Assembly (NCBI RefSeq): GCF_014644495.1
Contig: NZ_BMKU01000014.1
Span: 34,839-98,838 of the forward strand
Direction of reading: 5' to 3'
DNA: 64,000 bases
From: Pseudarthrobacter polychromogenes
GTDB taxonomy: Bacteria > Actinomycetota > Actinomycetes > Actinomycetales > Micrococcaceae
The notes beneath the pieces were generated by a model that saw only the letters and a list, made by a program, of their open reading frames with translations, searched no databases and was not told where the DNA came from. This document shows, in pieces, positions 1-8,235 of this stretch (position 1 is the first letter of the stretch; each line of letters opens with the position of its first letter). A program made the translations under genes and the position numbers.

Positions 1-1
1 T

Positions 2-829
2 CTCTCCCAGCAAATCCGCCAGCTCGAGGAACAGCTGGGGGTTCGGCTGCTTAACCGCACCACCCGCCGCGTGGACCTCACCACAGCCGGCGAACTCCTG
101 CTGGACCGCGGACGGCAGATCGTCAACGATATGGAAACACTGAAAGCGGACGTGTACCAGGTGGGCAAGGGAGCCACGGGCGTCCTTCGGGTGGGCTTCT
201 CGGGTTCGGCCACCTACGGCGTCATGCCGCAGATCGCGAGGCTGGCCAAGCAGATGCTGCCGGGCCTGTCGCTGGCTTTGCATGGCGAGATGCTTACCCC
301 GTCCATGGAAGCCGGACTCCGGGACGGCACGCTGGATGCAGCACTCCTCCGCCCTCCCGTCGCCTCCCAGGACATCGACTACCGCGTTGTCGACCAGGAG
401 CCGCTCGTCCTCGCGGTTCCGTCCTTCAGCGCCCTGGCCGAGGACAAGCCGGTGGCGATGCACGAACTGCAGGACCAGGACTTCATCAGCTACGCGCCCG
501 AATCCGTCCTGTACCGCATCACTTCGGACCTGTGCCGCCAGGCCGGGTTCCAGCCGCGCATCACCCAGGTGGTGGGCGAAACCTCCACGATGCTCGCCTT
601 CGTGGCCGCCGGGGGCGGGGTGGCGGTCATGCCGTCCCGGGTCCGGGCTTTCCAGCTCGACGGCGTCGCCTACCGGGAGATCGACAACGCACCTCCCGTG
701 GAGCTCGCCGTCGCCTGGCTCCGCGGCCACCGCTCCGCCCTGCTGCACAACTTCCTGGACGTCGTCGTGGCCGCCACCGCGCCCGGCCATGACCCGCTTC
801 CCAAAGATGAAAGGTTTTCCCCGTCATGA
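2..829 (+). CDS. LysR-family regulator, 5'-truncated by window edge
   Basis: The reading frame is open from the first bases and enters in the middle of the winged HTH (LSQQIRQLEEQLGVRLLNRT), so the true start lies upstream of the window. The rest is a LysR effector-binding domain of two alpha/beta lobes. The stop codon overlaps the catB start as ATGA, so the two genes are translationally coupled. This position implies a muconate- or benzoate-responsive activator of catBC, the role of CatR/BenM-type LysR proteins; that role is inferred from context. About 275 residues are visible, against a usual length near 300. Confidence 0.9.
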   Translation, partial: LSQQIRQLEEQLGVRLLNRTTRRVDLTTAGELLLDRGRQIVNDMETLKADVYQVGKGATGVLRVGFSGSATYGVMPQIARLAKQMLPGLSLALHGEMLTPSMEAGLRDGTLDAALLRPPVASQDIDYRVVDQEPLVLAVPSFSALAEDKPVAMHELQDQDFISYAPESVLYRITSDLCRQAGFQPRITQVVGETSTMLAFVAAGGGVAVMPSRVRAFQLDGVAYREIDNAPPVELAVAWLRGHRSALLHNFLDVVVAATAPGHDPLPKDERFSPS

Positions 830-1929
830 AAATCGCAGCCATTGAGGCGATTCCCTACTCGATCCCCTACCGCCACCCGCTGCACTTCGCCTCCGGATCC
901 GTCCACGAGGCCGACCATGTGCTGGTCCGCCTCCGCACGGACGACGGCGTGGTGGGCCTCGCGGACACCCCGCCGCGCCCGTACACCTACGGCGAGACGC
1001 AAAAGTCCATCGTCGCGGTGGTGCAGGACGTCTTCGCGCCGCAGCTGATCGGCGTCGACATCTTTGACAGGGAGAAGGTCCAGGAGATCCTCTACCGCAC
1101 CATCCACAACCAGACCGCCAAGGGTGCCGTGGATATCGCGCTGTGGGACGTCATCGGGAAGGCCCTCGGCCAACCGGTGACCAAACTGCTGGGCGGCTAC
1201 ACCGATTCGCTGCGGGTCTCCCACATGCTTGGGTTCAAGCCCGCCCGGGAACTGCTCGCCCTGGCGCTGGAGTTCCGCGAAACGTACGGCATCAACACAT
1301 TCAAACTGAAGACCGGCCGCCGCCCCCTCCACCTGGACATCGAGGCGGCCCGCGTGCTGCGCGAGGGCCTGGGCGAGGACGCCGAACTCTACATGGATGC
1401 CAACCGTGGCTGGTCCGCGAATGAGGCCGCCGAAGTGCTCCGCCGCACCGCGGACCTCGGCCTGCAGTTCCTCGAGGAGCCGGATGACGCCCGCGAAGTC
1501 CTGGGCCGCCGCCGGCTTGTCGCCAACGCCCCCATGCCCATCGCAGCGGACGAATCCGCCCCCAACCTCGGCGAGGCCGCCAAGGAAATCCTCAACGGCG
1601 GGGCCAACCTGCTGGCGGTCAAGACGGCCCGCTCCGGATTCACCGAGGCCGCCAAGATCGTGGGCATGGCCGAGGGCATGGGAATCGACGTCTACATCGG
1701 CAACCAGATCGACACCCAGGTGGGCACCGTGGCGTCCGTGGTGTTTGGTGCGGCCTTCGCCCACACCGCCAAGCGCGCCGCGGAACTGTCCAACTACCTG
1801 GACATGACGGACGATCTCCTGGCCGAACCGCTGCAGATCATTGACGGGCGCATCCGCGTCCCCGAAGGCCCCGGCGTTGGCACCGGGGTGAATGAGGAAA
1901 AACTCGAACGCTACCGCAGCGACCGCTGA
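826..1929 (+). CDS. catB: Muconate cycloisomerase
   Basis: The 367-residue protein belongs to the enolase superfamily (MR/MLE). It converts cis,cis-muconate to muconolactone in the catechol ortho-cleavage route. Visible signature residues are the K-x-K base (FKLKTG, Lys160/Lys162) and the metal ligands Asp191 (YMDANRG), Glu217 (LEEPD) and Asp242 (AADESA). Length matches the family. It overlaps the upstream LysR gene by 4 nt and is followed 28 nt later by catC. A chloromuconate or other MLE-type substrate cannot be excluded by motif alone, but the catA, catC and ben neighbours make CatB the best call. Confidence 0.93.
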   Translation: MKIAAIEAIPYSIPYRHPLHFASGSVHEADHVLVRLRTDDGVVGLADTPPRPYTYGETQKSIVAVVQDVFAPQLIGVDIFDREKVQEILYRTIHNQTAKGAVDIALWDVIGKALGQPVTKLLGGYTDSLRVSHMLGFKPARELLALALEFRETYGINTFKLKTGRRPLHLDIEAARVLREGLGEDAELYMDANRGWSANEAAEVLRRTADLGLQFLEEPDDAREVLGRRRLVANAPMPIAADESAPNLGEAAKEILNGGANLLAVKTARSGFTEAAKIVGMAEGMGIDVYIGNQIDTQVGTVASVVFGAAFAHTAKRAAELSNYLDMTDDLLAEPLQIIDGRIRVPEGPGVGTGVNEEKLERYRSDR

Positions 1930-1957
1930 CGCCACCCATTCCACGAAAGGAAAAACA

Positions 1958-2236
1958 GTGAAGTACCTGGTCCATATGGACGTGAAACTGCCCGCAGACC
2001 TGCCCGCCTCCGAGGCGGCCGGAATCAAGGCGAAGGAGAAGGCCTACTCGCAGGAACTGCAGCGCTCGGGCAAGTGGCCGGAAATCTGGCGCGTGGTGGG
2101 TGAGTACGCCAACTATTCGATCTTTGACGTTGACTCCAACGACGAACTCCACGACATCCTGCAGAACCTGCCCCTGTTCCCGTACATGGAGATCTCGGTG
2201 GTTCCGCTGGCCAAGCATCCCTCCGACATTAAGTAA
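1958..2236 (+). CDS. catC: Muconolactone delta-isomerase
   Basis: The 92-residue product has the small ferredoxin-like fold of muconolactone isomerases: an N-terminal strand MKYLVHMDV, then the helix with KAKEKAYSQEL, and the end NLPLFPYMEISVVPLAKHP. It converts muconolactone to 3-oxoadipate enol-lactone in the cytoplasm. The GTG start at 1958 is chosen because an AAAGGA-type ribosome site lies just upstream and the length then matches the family (92-96 residues). An in-frame start at 1892 would lie inside catB. It is the last gene of the LysR-catB-catC unit. Confidence 0.92.
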   Translation: MKYLVHMDVKLPADLPASEAAGIKAKEKAYSQELQRSGKWPEIWRVVGEYANYSIFDVDSNDELHDILQNLPLFPYMEISVVPLAKHPSDIK

Positions 2237-2249
2237 GACAAGCACCGAC

Positions 2250-2280
2250 GCGTTCCGGGTCAGTCCCCTGCCCGGAACGC
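2250..2280. terminator. Convergent hairpin after catC
   Basis: A perfect 10-bp stem (GCGTTCCGGG / CCCGGAACGC) encloses an 11-nt loop. It sits between the convergent catC and LuxR-type regulator genes. The regulator's TGA stop (2260-2262) lies in the loop, so one arm is also coding sequence. There is no U-tract on either side, so it may act as a weak bidirectional terminator or only as an mRNA 3' stabiliser. Confidence 0.55.
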
Positions 2281-5142
2281 GGCGGCGAGCTCGCTGCGGG
2301 AGCGGATGCCCATCTTCCGGTAGAGCCGCGTGAGGTGGTACTGCACGGTCTTCTCCGCCACGAACAGCGCCCGGGCCGCTTCCTTGTTGGTGGCTCCCCC
2401 GGCTACGAGCTCGGCCACCGCCTGCTCCTGCGCGGTGAGCTGGAGGTGGTGGTCGCGGGCGGCGGTGAGCACCGCATCGGCGGGGTCGGGAAGATGTCCG
2501 ACGTCGAGACCGGTCGCCTTGAGCTCCCTGTCGCAGCGCTCCACATAGGTCGCCGCGCCCAATGAGTCGTAGAGGTCCCGCGCCGCGCGCAGCACCGATG
2601 ACGCCAGCCGCCGTTTCCCGGCGCGCCGCATGCTCTGCCCGAAGGCGAAGCTGATCCGCGCCCGCAGGTAGGGCCGGTTGAGCCCGCGAAGATGCCCCAG
2701 GGCCGCCTCGAAATGCTCCCTCGCCGTGTCCGGATCCCCCTGCGCCGCCAGAAGCCGGCCCCGCGCCCACGCCATCCTGGCCATGTCGGAGGGGACTTCC
2801 CGCTCGCGCCGCAGCCCCTCGAAGGACGTCAGGAAGGCGTCGGCGGTATCCAGCTGATCGGTCATGACAAGTGCGTTGACATAGGTGTCCTGCCAAGGCC
2901 AGAAGGACACCCGGTCCTCGGTCCACGGGTCCAGCTCGGTCAGCGGCTGGAGCACGGCCAGGGCGCTCTCATAGTCTGCCCGCGCCTCATGGAAGCGTGC
3001 CCGCGCCAGGCTGGCGGGCACCTGCATGGCCCGGTACGTCCCCGGCTGGACCGCGGCCTGCGAGACGTAATAGCGGGCCCGGTCCCAGTCCCCACGCATG
3101 GACCATAGCTCCGCGGCGGTCCAGTACAGGAGGGGCCGGATCAGGGGCATCCGGGAGGTTTCCAGGCGGACGCTGGACCGTGCGATGGTGGCCGCCGCGG
3201 CATCCCAGTTCCCCAGCACCAGGTGGGTGCGGGCCAGCCACGCCTCGGCCCACAGGGAAATCCGCAGGGACCCGCCGCGGTACTCGGTGGGGGCCGCCGA
3301 CTCGAAGTTCACCAGGGCCGATTCGACATTGTCCATCCGCAGCGCCAGCCAGCCGGCACCCATCTGCACCCGCTGCTTCTGCGCATTCTCGGCGGCGTGA
3401 CCGAAGGCGCGCTGGTACGAGGCCTCCGCCTCCCCCAGCCGGCCGCAGGCGTACAGGCCCAGGCCATAGATGGCTTCGGACTCGACATGCGCCGGCGTCC
3501 CTGGTTCGGTCAACGACATGGCGCGTTCCGCCCAGCCGGTGATCATCGGGCCGTCCCAGGACGCCACCCCGTGCAGCACGAACCGCTGCGCCACCTGCGC
3601 GGCAGCCTGGGGGTCGCGCTCCGGGTTGCTGGTGCGCCAGGCCATTTCCAGCTGGCTTTGGGCGCTGTCGTTCTGGCCGGACACCGTAGACAGGTAGCCC
3701 AGCACCGAAGAGCGCAGCGGCGACGGCGGCAGCGCGTCCACGGCGGCCGACCAGCTCTGCGCCTCGGCAACATTCCCGGCTCCCACCAGCGCGTCGACGG
3801 CGCGCAGGAGCCGGTCGTTGCGGGCCCGGATGTCCAGGGACAGCCGCGATGCGGAAAACAGGGCCGTGGCCACGTCCTGCCATGCGCCCACAGCGGCCTG
3901 GCGGGCGGCGAAATCCTCGAGCTCCTCGGCGAGGGCCTGGTCCCCTGCCGGTGTGGCGGAGACCCGGTGCCCGAGTTTTTCACCCTCCGGCTGCACGGCC
4001 TCTGCAGCCAGCCGGTGCAGCGCGATCCGGCGGCTGGGAACAATCTGCTCGTAGATCGCCTCCGCCGTTCCGGGTTCAACGAACACGACGGCGGAGCGCG
4101 CCTGGTCCACGGACAGCCGCAGGAGGCCGGCGCGGTGGCCTTCGTCCAGGGCATCGAGGACGGACTCCACCCCGCTGACGGCTGCGACTTCGTGCAGTCC
4201 GGCGCTGCGGCCCAGCACGGACGCGGCTTCGGCCACGGCAACGAGGGCGGCCGAGGCGGAGTCCAGGACGCTGCGCACGCGTGCGCGCAGCCGGGAGGAG
4301 GGAGGCAGCGCGGGGAACCAGCTCAGCCACGTCTCGGCGGGCAGTTCGCGCAGCAGCTCCGTCACGGGCTGCGGCAGACCCCCGGTGTGCCGGACCAGGC
4401 CGTGGGCCGCAGTGACGCTGAGGTCGATGCCGTGCAGGCGCCGGGCCACTTCCTGGACCTGCTGCGGAGTGAGCGGCTCCATGGGAATGCGGACCACCTG
4501 GTGCCCGGTGAGGTAGTCCAGGACGCCTGCCGGGATGCGCGGCGCGTCGGCGGGGTCCAGGGTCAGCAGGAACAGGATCTTCTTGCCGTGCAGCCGGCGC
4601 ATGACGAATGTGAGGATACGCAGGCTTTCCACGTCGAGTTTGTGGACGTCGTCGACGGCGACCACCACGCTCCCGTGCGATTGCAGCCCTTCCAGGTGGG
4701 TGCCCAGCGTCGACGCGTAGTTGACCACCTGGTCCGTACTCAGGGAGGCGAGGGGACCCGCCGGAAGGTGCGGGCCGCCGTCGTACGCTTTCGCCGAACG
4801 CAGCGGCGGGGCGAGCATGAGCTGCGAATAGCCCGCGAGCGCAAACTGCGCTTCCCACTCGTCGCCCATGGCGGAAAGGACGCGGACGCCGCGGGCCCCC
4901 GTGCGGCAGTGTTCCAGGAAGGACTCCAGCACCGCGGTTTTGCCGGAGCCGGCGGGCCCGGTGAGGACCACGGCGGCCACCTTGCCCTTACGGACGGTGC
5001 GGAGGATTTCCGCGAGCTCAGCGAACACTGCCTCGCGGCCTACCAGCGCCGAATCCGCGCCAATGTCGCCCTGGACGGACCCCGCAGTCATGGCCGCCAG
5101 TCTACCGGAGCGCCCTGCCCGCCCGTTCCGGCGGGGGTCCAT
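2260..5142 (-). CDS. LAL-type LuxR regulator of the ben operon
   Basis: The 960-residue protein has a P-loop (GPAGSGKTA, about residues 61-69), a Walker B region (VVVAVDDVH), a long TPR-like helical middle and a C-terminal LuxR HTH (LTAQEQAVAELV... KTVQYHLTRLYRKMG, about 893-955). This is the LAL (MalT-like) architecture. It follows benD by 1 nt in the benABCD unit. In Corynebacterium the benzoate operon is also controlled by a large LuxR-type BenR, so a benzoate-dependent activator is the likely role. An alternative ATG at 5091 (MTAGSVQ) removes 17 poorly conserved-looking residues and may be the real start. Confidence 0.85.
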   Translation of the reverse strand: MDPRRNGRAGRSGRLAAMTAGSVQGDIGADSALVGREAVFAELAEILRTVRKGKVAAVVLTGPAGSGKTAVLESFLEHCRTGARGVRVLSAMGDEWEAQFALAGYSQLMLAPPLRSAKAYDGGPHLPAGPLASLSTDQVVNYASTLGTHLEGLQSHGSVVVAVDDVHKLDVESLRILTFVMRRLHGKKILFLLTLDPADAPRIPAGVLDYLTGHQVVRIPMEPLTPQQVQEVARRLHGIDLSVTAAHGLVRHTGGLPQPVTELLRELPAETWLSWFPALPPSSRLRARVRSVLDSASAALVAVAEAASVLGRSAGLHEVAAVSGVESVLDALDEGHRAGLLRLSVDQARSAVVFVEPGTAEAIYEQIVPSRRIALHRLAAEAVQPEGEKLGHRVSATPAGDQALAEELEDFAARQAAVGAWQDVATALFSASRLSLDIRARNDRLLRAVDALVGAGNVAEAQSWSAAVDALPPSPLRSSVLGYLSTVSGQNDSAQSQLEMAWRTSNPERDPQAAAQVAQRFVLHGVASWDGPMITGWAERAMSLTEPGTPAHVESEAIYGLGLYACGRLGEAEASYQRAFGHAAENAQKQRVQMGAGWLALRMDNVESALVNFESAAPTEYRGGSLRISLWAEAWLARTHLVLGNWDAAAATIARSSVRLETSRMPLIRPLLYWTAAELWSMRGDWDRARYYVSQAAVQPGTYRAMQVPASLARARFHEARADYESALAVLQPLTELDPWTEDRVSFWPWQDTYVNALVMTDQLDTADAFLTSFEGLRREREVPSDMARMAWARGRLLAAQGDPDTAREHFEAALGHLRGLNRPYLRARISFAFGQSMRRAGKRRLASSVLRAARDLYDSLGAATYVERCDRELKATGLDVGHLPDPADAVLTAARDHHLQLTAQEQAVAELVAGGATNKEAARALFVAEKTVQYHLTRLYRKMGIRSRSELAAAFRAGD

Positions 5143-5143
5143 G

Positions 5144-5971
5144 CTAGCCCAGGTCCCCGCCGGCCACCGGAAGGATGCTGCCGGTGAGGTAGGACGCTTC
5201 GTCGGAGGCGAGGAACACGATGGGCGCGGCCTGCTCGTCCAGGGTGCCGTAGCGCTTCATGAAGGACGATTCCACGGTCTGGTCCACGATCACCTGGTAC
5301 CAGGCCTTCTCGGTGGCGGATTCGGCTTCCGGGCCACGTTTGACCTTCCGCGGTGGAGCTTCGGTGCCGCCCGGCGCAGTGGCAACCACGCGGATGCCGC
5401 GGCCGGCAACCTCCATGGCCAGGGCCTGGGTCAGGGCGTTGACGCCTCCCTTCGCCGCGGCATACGGGACGCGGTGCATGCCGCGGGTGGCAACCGAGGA
5501 CACGTTGACGATGGTCCCCGATTCCTGTTCCAGCATCGCCGGCAGGACCGCCCGGCAGCTCCAGAGGGTCGGAAACAGCGAGCGGCGGATCTCCTTTTCG
5601 ATCTTGTCCTCGTCGTATTCCTCGTAGGGGCGCGCCCAGATGGTGCCGCCAACGTTGTTGACCAGGACATCCACGCGTCCGTGGGCTGCAAGCGCAGCCT
5701 TGACGGCCCGGTTGGCGCCGGCGAAGGTCTCCAGGTCCGCTGTGACGGACGTGGCCGAACCACCGGAACCGGAGACCTTGGCGGCCTCTCCGATGCCGCG
5801 GGCCACGTCGTGGACCAGTTCCGCGCGGTCCACCAGGACCACTGCCCCGCCTTCGGCGCCGATGCGTTCGGCCACTTTCCGGCCGATCCCCTGGGCGGCA
5901 CCGGTGACGACGGCGACCTTGCCGCCGAAACGGCCGGGGGTCACGAACTGCCCGGCGTACGGCGCAGCCAT
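5144..5971 (-). CDS. benD: Benzoate cis-diol dehydrogenase
   Basis: This 275-residue short-chain dehydrogenase oxidises and decarboxylates 1,6-dihydroxycyclohexa-2,4-diene-1-carboxylate to catechol. It shows the cofactor motif TGAAQGIG (about 23-30), the NNVGG strand (105-109), and the catalytic Ser159, Tyr170 and Lys174 (VPYAAAK). Its ATG shares one base with the benC stop (TGATG), so it is coupled to the dioxygenase genes. Position directly after benABC makes the assignment specific rather than a generic SDR call. Confidence 0.92.
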   Translation of the reverse strand: MAAPYAGQFVTPGRFGGKVAVVTGAAQGIGRKVAERIGAEGGAVVLVDRAELVHDVARGIGEAAKVSGSGGSATSVTADLETFAGANRAVKAALAAHGRVDVLVNNVGGTIWARPYEEYDEDKIEKEIRRSLFPTLWSCRAVLPAMLEQESGTIVNVSSVATRGMHRVPYAAAKGGVNALTQALAMEVAGRGIRVVATAPGGTEAPPRKVKRGPEAESATEKAWYQVIVDQTVESSFMKRYGTLDEQAAPIVFLASDEASYLTGSILPVAGGDLG

Positions 5972-7542
5972 CAGAGGGCGGCCTTGGCGTCGATGGCGCC
6001 GGCCATGGTGTCCTTAGCGTCGTGGGCGTGTGCGGTGATGACGGCGCGGAGGCGGTCCTTGTCACCACGTTCAAAGGCGTCCACGATGTCCAGGTGGTCC
6101 TGGGTGACCCGCTCGAAGATCGGCGTTCCGGCGTCGAGGGCCGCGGCCATCTGGGCGTGCACATCCAGGCGCCGGTAGGACTCCAACAACATGGGGTTGT
6201 CGCAGACCATGAAGAGGTACTCGTGGAATTCCTCGTTGGTGCGCGCGAACTCCTCGGGGTCCCTGATGTTCCCGCCGTCCACTGACGCTGTGGTGGCTTC
6301 GGCGAGCCGGCGGAACTGGCGCAGCTGCGCTTCGCTGAGCCTGCCCAGCAGCAATTCGCTCACCGCCAACTCCAGGCCCATGCGGGCGTCCAGCTGTGCG
6401 AAGCTGTCTTCCTTGCGGAAATCCAGCCGGCCGGTCTCCAGCGAGGACACTGCCTCGCCGCGGCTCATCGTGTCTCCTTCGGCCCGGATCTTCCCGGCCG
6501 GCGCCGGGGCACCCGTTTCGGCGTCGCCTCCGGTCGTCTCCTTCGGAGCGAACCGCTCGAAGTAGAAGTTGGCGGGCTGGATGCCTTCAGTGTCCAGCCA
6601 CTTGGAGACGGCGTTGACCATGGGGGGCGGGCCGCAGAGGTAGATGTCCACGTCTCCGTCGTTGAGGTGTTTCGGTTGGATGATCTGGGTGACGTAGCCG
6701 GTGTGCGGGGCCGAGGTGCCGGGCTCGGAGGCGATGTAGTCCCAGGTGAAGCCGGGCAGCTTCGCTTCGTAGGCACGCAGCCAGTCCAGGCCCACGATGT
6801 CCGCCTCCCGGGTGAGCCCGTAAATGAGGTGGACCGGGCTGGACGGCGGCTTTTCGGAGAGTTTTTCCAGGATGGACAGGAGCGGGGCCAGTCCGGTGCC
6901 GCCGGCCAGGAGCAGCAGGGGCCGCTTGGGTTCTCGCAGGAAGAACGAGCCGTAGGGGCCGGTGAATTCAACGGAGTCGCCTACTGCGGCGCGGTCACGC
7001 AGGTATTCGGACATGGCGCCCTGTGGGGTGACGCGGACCATGAAGGACGCGTCCTGAACCTCGGGGCCACTGCTGAAAGAGTAGGACCGCTCGGCGTCGG
7101 TGCCGGGGACCTTGAGGTTGACGTACTGGCCGGGAAGGAAAGCAAGTGCGTCCCGGTTGTCCACCTCAAGGGTGAAGGACACCGTGGTGTCCGTGTGCCG
7201 GTTAAGCTCCTTGATGGTGGAGGTGAAGGTGGCCGCCGCCGTTTTGGCCGATTCCGACGTGGCCGGGATCTGGATGGCCAGGTCGGATTCCGGGACGGCC
7301 TGGCAGGTCAGCAGGTAGCCCTTTTCGAGTTCCTCTTCGGTCATGGCGTCGTCGATGTAGTCGCCCGGGTCGAAGGACCCCGAATCGCAGAAAGCCTTGC
7401 AGGTGCCGCAGGCGCCGTCGCGGCAGTCCGACGGGATGTTGATGCGCGCCTTGTAGGCCGCGTCCATGACGGTCTCATAGTCGCCGACCTTGATGACTTT
7501 GGTGACGCCGTCTTCGAAGCTGAGGGCTACTTTGTGGCCCAT
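5971..7542 (-). CDS. benC: Benzoate dioxygenase reductase with C-terminal FCD domain
   Basis: Residues 1-335 are a normal BenC: a plant-type 2Fe-2S centre (Cys40, Cys45, Cys48, Cys80), an FAD motif (RSYSFSS, 152-158) and an NAD site (GGTGLAP, 214-220). It passes NADH electrons to BenAB. Residues about 360-515 form an extra helical domain resembling the FCD ligand-binding domain of FadR-type GntR regulators, with candidate metal ligands Asn436, His440, His483 and His505/507. No HTH accompanies it. A classic BenC is near 340 residues, so this 523-residue form is a fusion. One base overlaps benD. Confidence 0.9.
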   Translation of the reverse strand: MGHKVALSFEDGVTKVIKVGDYETVMDAAYKARINIPSDCRDGACGTCKAFCDSGSFDPGDYIDDAMTEEELEKGYLLTCQAVPESDLAIQIPATSESAKTAAATFTSTIKELNRHTDTTVSFTLEVDNRDALAFLPGQYVNLKVPGTDAERSYSFSSGPEVQDASFMVRVTPQGAMSEYLRDRAAVGDSVEFTGPYGSFFLREPKRPLLLLAGGTGLAPLLSILEKLSEKPPSSPVHLIYGLTREADIVGLDWLRAYEAKLPGFTWDYIASEPGTSAPHTGYVTQIIQPKHLNDGDVDIYLCGPPPMVNAVSKWLDTEGIQPANFYFERFAPKETTGGDAETGAPAPAGKIRAEGDTMSRGEAVSSLETGRLDFRKEDSFAQLDARMGLELAVSELLLGRLSEAQLRQFRRLAEATTASVDGGNIRDPEEFARTNEEFHEYLFMVCDNPMLLESYRRLDVHAQMAAALDAGTPIFERVTQDHLDIVDAFERGDKDRLRAVITAHAHDAKDTMAGAIDAKAAL

Positions 7543-7663
7543 GGGGTCCTCCTGGCTGTGCGGGCGCGTCGTCGCGTCCCGGGAAAGTTCTGGCGTGCCC
7601 GGCGGGCACGGAATGGGACCTGCAGTGCGGCGCCGGGGAACTCCGGGCGCCGCACTGGGCGGG

Positions 7664-8200
7664 TCAGATCATGTAGACGTCCACCACGTGGTGGATGTAG
7701 TCGTTCTTCAGGACTACTTTCTTCTTCAGAATCACCGGCTCGGGGCCGGAAAGGTCGATCGTGTAGTAGCTGGTGCCGAAGTATGTGTCCGTCGTGTTGT
7801 AGCGGAAGTACAGGGTGAACCAGTTGAAGCGCACCTCGACGCGGCCGCCGTCGTTCGCCAAAACCTCAACGTCCGTGATGTTGTGGCCCGTGCGCGGCTC
7901 GGGGAGGGAGGTCGCCGAAGACCGGTCGGTCTTGATCCGGAACACCCGGTCCTCGATGCCGCCGCGGTTGTCGTAGTAGATCAGGGAGATCTCGTTCTGG
8001 GGGTCCTGCGTCAGCTGGTCGTCCACGTCCCAGGCCGGCATCCAGAATTCGGAATCCGGGTGGTAGCACTCCAGCCATTCATCGAACTGGCGGTCGTCCA
8101 GCAGGCGGGCTTCCCGGTAAAGGAAGGCCCGGACCGTTTCGAGGGTTGCGATCTCCTCTTCGGTCTTTAGGACCGGGGCGGTTTGGGTCAGGTTTGTCAT
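7664..8200 (-). CDS. benB: Benzoate 1,2-dioxygenase small (beta) subunit
   Basis: The 178-residue product matches the ring-hydroxylating dioxygenase beta-subunit fold (cone-shaped, NTF2-like): ETVRAFLYREARLLDDRQFDEW near the N-terminus, then DNRGGIEDRVFRIKT and a C-terminal VVLKNDYIHHVVDVYMI strand. It forms an alpha3-beta3 oxygenase with BenA. The ATG at 8200 was chosen because upstream in-frame codons run into benA. It lies 35 nt after benA and 121 nt before benC. Confidence 0.93.
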   Translation of the reverse strand: MTNLTQTAPVLKTEEEIATLETVRAFLYREARLLDDRQFDEWLECYHPDSEFWMPAWDVDDQLTQDPQNEISLIYYDNRGGIEDRVFRIKTDRSSATSLPEPRTGHNITDVEVLANDGGRVEVRFNWFTLYFRYNTTDTYFGTSYYTIDLSGPEPVILKKKVVLKNDYIHHVVDVYMI

Positions 8201-8235
8201 GGGTTCTGCGCTCTCTGTGGTTCCGGTGGGCTCTG

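Noticed and set aside
670..2028. 452-codon frame on the - strand over catB
   Set aside because: No family resemblance; catB on the other strand has all catalytic residues.
3223..5187. 654-codon open frame on the + strand
   Set aside because: It is antisense to the LAL regulator, whose domains are clear; the frame is open only because of high GC and codon bias.
4868..6178. 436-codon frame on the + strand over benD/regulator
   Set aside because: Shadow of two well-supported minus-strand genes.
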